Shown here: in pieces, positions 63,206-64,000 of the stretch
Layout: every line of letters begins with the position of its first letter
How positions within the stretch are numbered: position 1 is the first letter of the stretch
Assembly: GCF_022429565.1 (NCBI RefSeq)
Contig: NZ_CP092487.1
Location: forward strand, 3,552,001-3,616,000
DNA length: 64,000 nt
Direction: 5' to 3'
Origin: Lutibacter sp. A64
Lineage (GTDB): Bacteria; Bacteroidota; Bacteroidia; Flavobacteriales; Flavobacteriaceae
Position numbers and translations under genes: made by a program
Notes under the pieces: generated by a model
What the model was told of the DNA's origin: nothing
The model's input: the letters and a program-made list of their open reading frames with translations, nothing else
Database searches by the model: none

Positions 63206-64000
63206 TTATTTTTCGCTATTTAAAGCTTCTTGCCATTTCCAGGCAGAAAGTAAAGCCTCATCTAGAGTTAATTCAGCTTTCCATCCAAGTTCTTCATTTG
63301 CAAAATTTGTATCGGCATAAGCGGCTGTAATGTCGCCTTCTCGTCTATCTACTAATTTATAGTTTACTTTTTTACCAGTAACTTTTTCAAAAGTATTTAT
63401 AACTTCTAAAACAGAATTTCCTTTACCAGTACCTAAGTTAAAAATTTCATATTGAGCTTTGTTATTATTTTCAATAAGTCTTTTTAAAGCAACAATATGT
63501 GCTTTTGCTAAGTCAACTACATGAATGTAATCTCTAACGGCTGTACCGTCAGGTGTATCGTAATCACTTCCAAAAACGGAAAGTTCTTTACGTATTCCAG
63601 CTGCAGTTTGTACTACATAAGGAATTAAGTTTTGAGGTATTCCAATAGGTAATTCACCAATTTTTGAAGATTCGTGTGAGCCAATTGGATTAAAATAACG
63701 CAATGCAATAGCTTTTAAATCTGAAATTTTGGTAGCATCTTTTATAATTTCTTCACCAATTTGTTTTGTATTTCCGTAAGGAGATTCCGCAGGTTTTATA
63801 GGTGCATTTTCTGTAATTGGAAGTTCATCTGCTTGTCCATAAACGGTACAAGATGAACTAAAAATAAAGTTATTTAAGTTGTTAGCTTTCATTTCTTGTA
63901 AAATAGAAATTAAACTACCAAGATTGTTTTCATAATATTCTAATGGCATTTGAACACTTTCACCTACTGCTTTAGATGCTGCAAAATGAATAATTCCATC
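63206..64000 (-). CDS. galE: UDP-glucose 4-epimerase, 5' end outside window
   Basis: Interconverts UDP-glucose and UDP-galactose, supplying surface polysaccharide precursors. The frame is open through the right edge and encodes the last 264 residues. It enters with GIIHFAASKAVGESV, an unmistakable GalE segment, so the Met at 63949 is internal, not the start. Also visible: NFIFSSSCTVYGQ (catalytic Ser/Thr region), YGNTKQIGEEI (the catalytic YxxxK), ALRYFNPIGSHESSKIGE, GTAVRDYIHVVDLAKAHI and EELGWKAELTLDEALLSAWKWQ. The N-terminal Gly-rich NAD loop is beyond the window. Confidence 0.96.
   Translation of the reverse strand, partial: DGIIHFAASKAVGESVQMPLEYYENNLGSLISILQEMKANNLNNFIFSSSCTVYGQADELPITENAPIKPAESPYGNTKQIGEEIIKDATKISDLKAIALRYFNPIGSHESSKIGELPIGIPQNLIPYVVQTAAGIRKELSVFGSDYDTPDGTAVRDYIHVVDLAKAHIVALKRLIENNNKAQYEIFNLGTGKGNSVLEVINTFEKVTGKKVNYKLVDRREGDITAAYADTNFANEELGWKAELTLDEALLSAWKWQEALNSEK

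Noticed and set aside
63850-63949. Met at 63949 as the start of galE
   Set aside because: The sequence upstream to the window edge reads GIIHFAASKAVGESV, which is conserved GalE, so the gene continues beyond the window.
1-64000. CRISPR arrays, insertion sequences, prophage or defence islands
   Set aside because: No regularly spaced repeats, transposase or integrase motifs, or phage genes were seen; all genes fit core flavobacterial functions.

Overview
The window is a stretch of a very AT-rich chromosome from a member of the Bacteroidota, most likely a marine-type Flavobacteriaceae. The evidence is a six-gene alternative complex III operon next to coxBA, a zinc-less DnaG primase, paired DUF2723 and GH92 genes, a Wza/Wzc capsule block with a CpsB-type phosphatase and a Wzi protein, promoters of the Bacteroidota type (-7 box TAnnTTTG, found exactly before about fourteen genes), and almost no Shine-Dalgarno sequences. 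I cannot name the genus from sequence alone. I see no insertion sequence, phage, CRISPR array or rRNA operon. The region reads as core chromosome.

Layout. 1-4.7 kb, minus strand: an atypical pyruvate kinase (cut by the window edge), a DEAD-box-type RNA helicase with DEVD in motif II, and an M1 metallopeptidase. 5.0-9.4 kb: clpP-clpX, a 32-bp perfect palindrome, dnaG (TTG start), and a convergent small SPOR-domain protein. 9.5-21.4 kb: respiratory block actABCDEF (quinol to cytochrome c, or directly to oxidase) and then coxBA (cytochrome oxidase subunits II and I). A strong terminator with a promoter embedded at its end separates the two groups. ActA carries seven haem sites and ActC carries a fused helix-hairpin-helix tail. 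21.5-27.9 kb: mixed housekeeping genes (YdeI-like, LemA/DUF2207, SRPBCC-GyrI, aldehyde dehydrogenase, tag). 27.9-33 kb: a mannose-salvage set, a GH92 mannosidase divergent from a ROK kinase and an MFS sugar porter. 33.2 kb: tRNA-Gln with a textbook promoter and terminator. 33.5-43.7 kb: DUF2723 membrane protein, polysaccharide deacetylase, a ketoglutarate-semialdehyde-type dehydrogenase with a MarR regulator, rpsU-GNAT, a fold-III PLP racemase-like protein and an S37 peptidase. 43.9-52.2 kb: surface polysaccharide locus (aminotransferase, 4,6-dehydratase, Wza-like, Wzc-like; CpsB-like and Wzi-like on the other strand). 52.4-56.5 kb: the aromatic amino acid operon pheA-aminotransferase-tyrA-aroG/chorismate mutase. 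56.9-64 kb: polyprenyl synthase, GH3 family, DUF2797, YitT, YhhQ-type queuosine precursor transporter, fabD and galE (cut by the right edge).

The outstanding observation is the leader of the aromatic operon. A 20-codon reading frame with the run FYFYFYF starts about 12 nt after a perfect promoter -7 box. It is followed by a 12-bp antiterminator whose 5' arm begins at the leader stop codon, and by a mutually exclusive terminator with a nine-T tract just before pheA. This is a complete classical transcription attenuator sensing charged tRNA-Phe and tRNA-Tyr. The operon makes both amino acids, so the sensor fits the product. Other points of interest are twin palindromes around the rpsU promoter, the lack of the extended Shine-Dalgarno expected before rpsU, domain additions to ActA and ActC, and loss of zinc ligands in DnaG.
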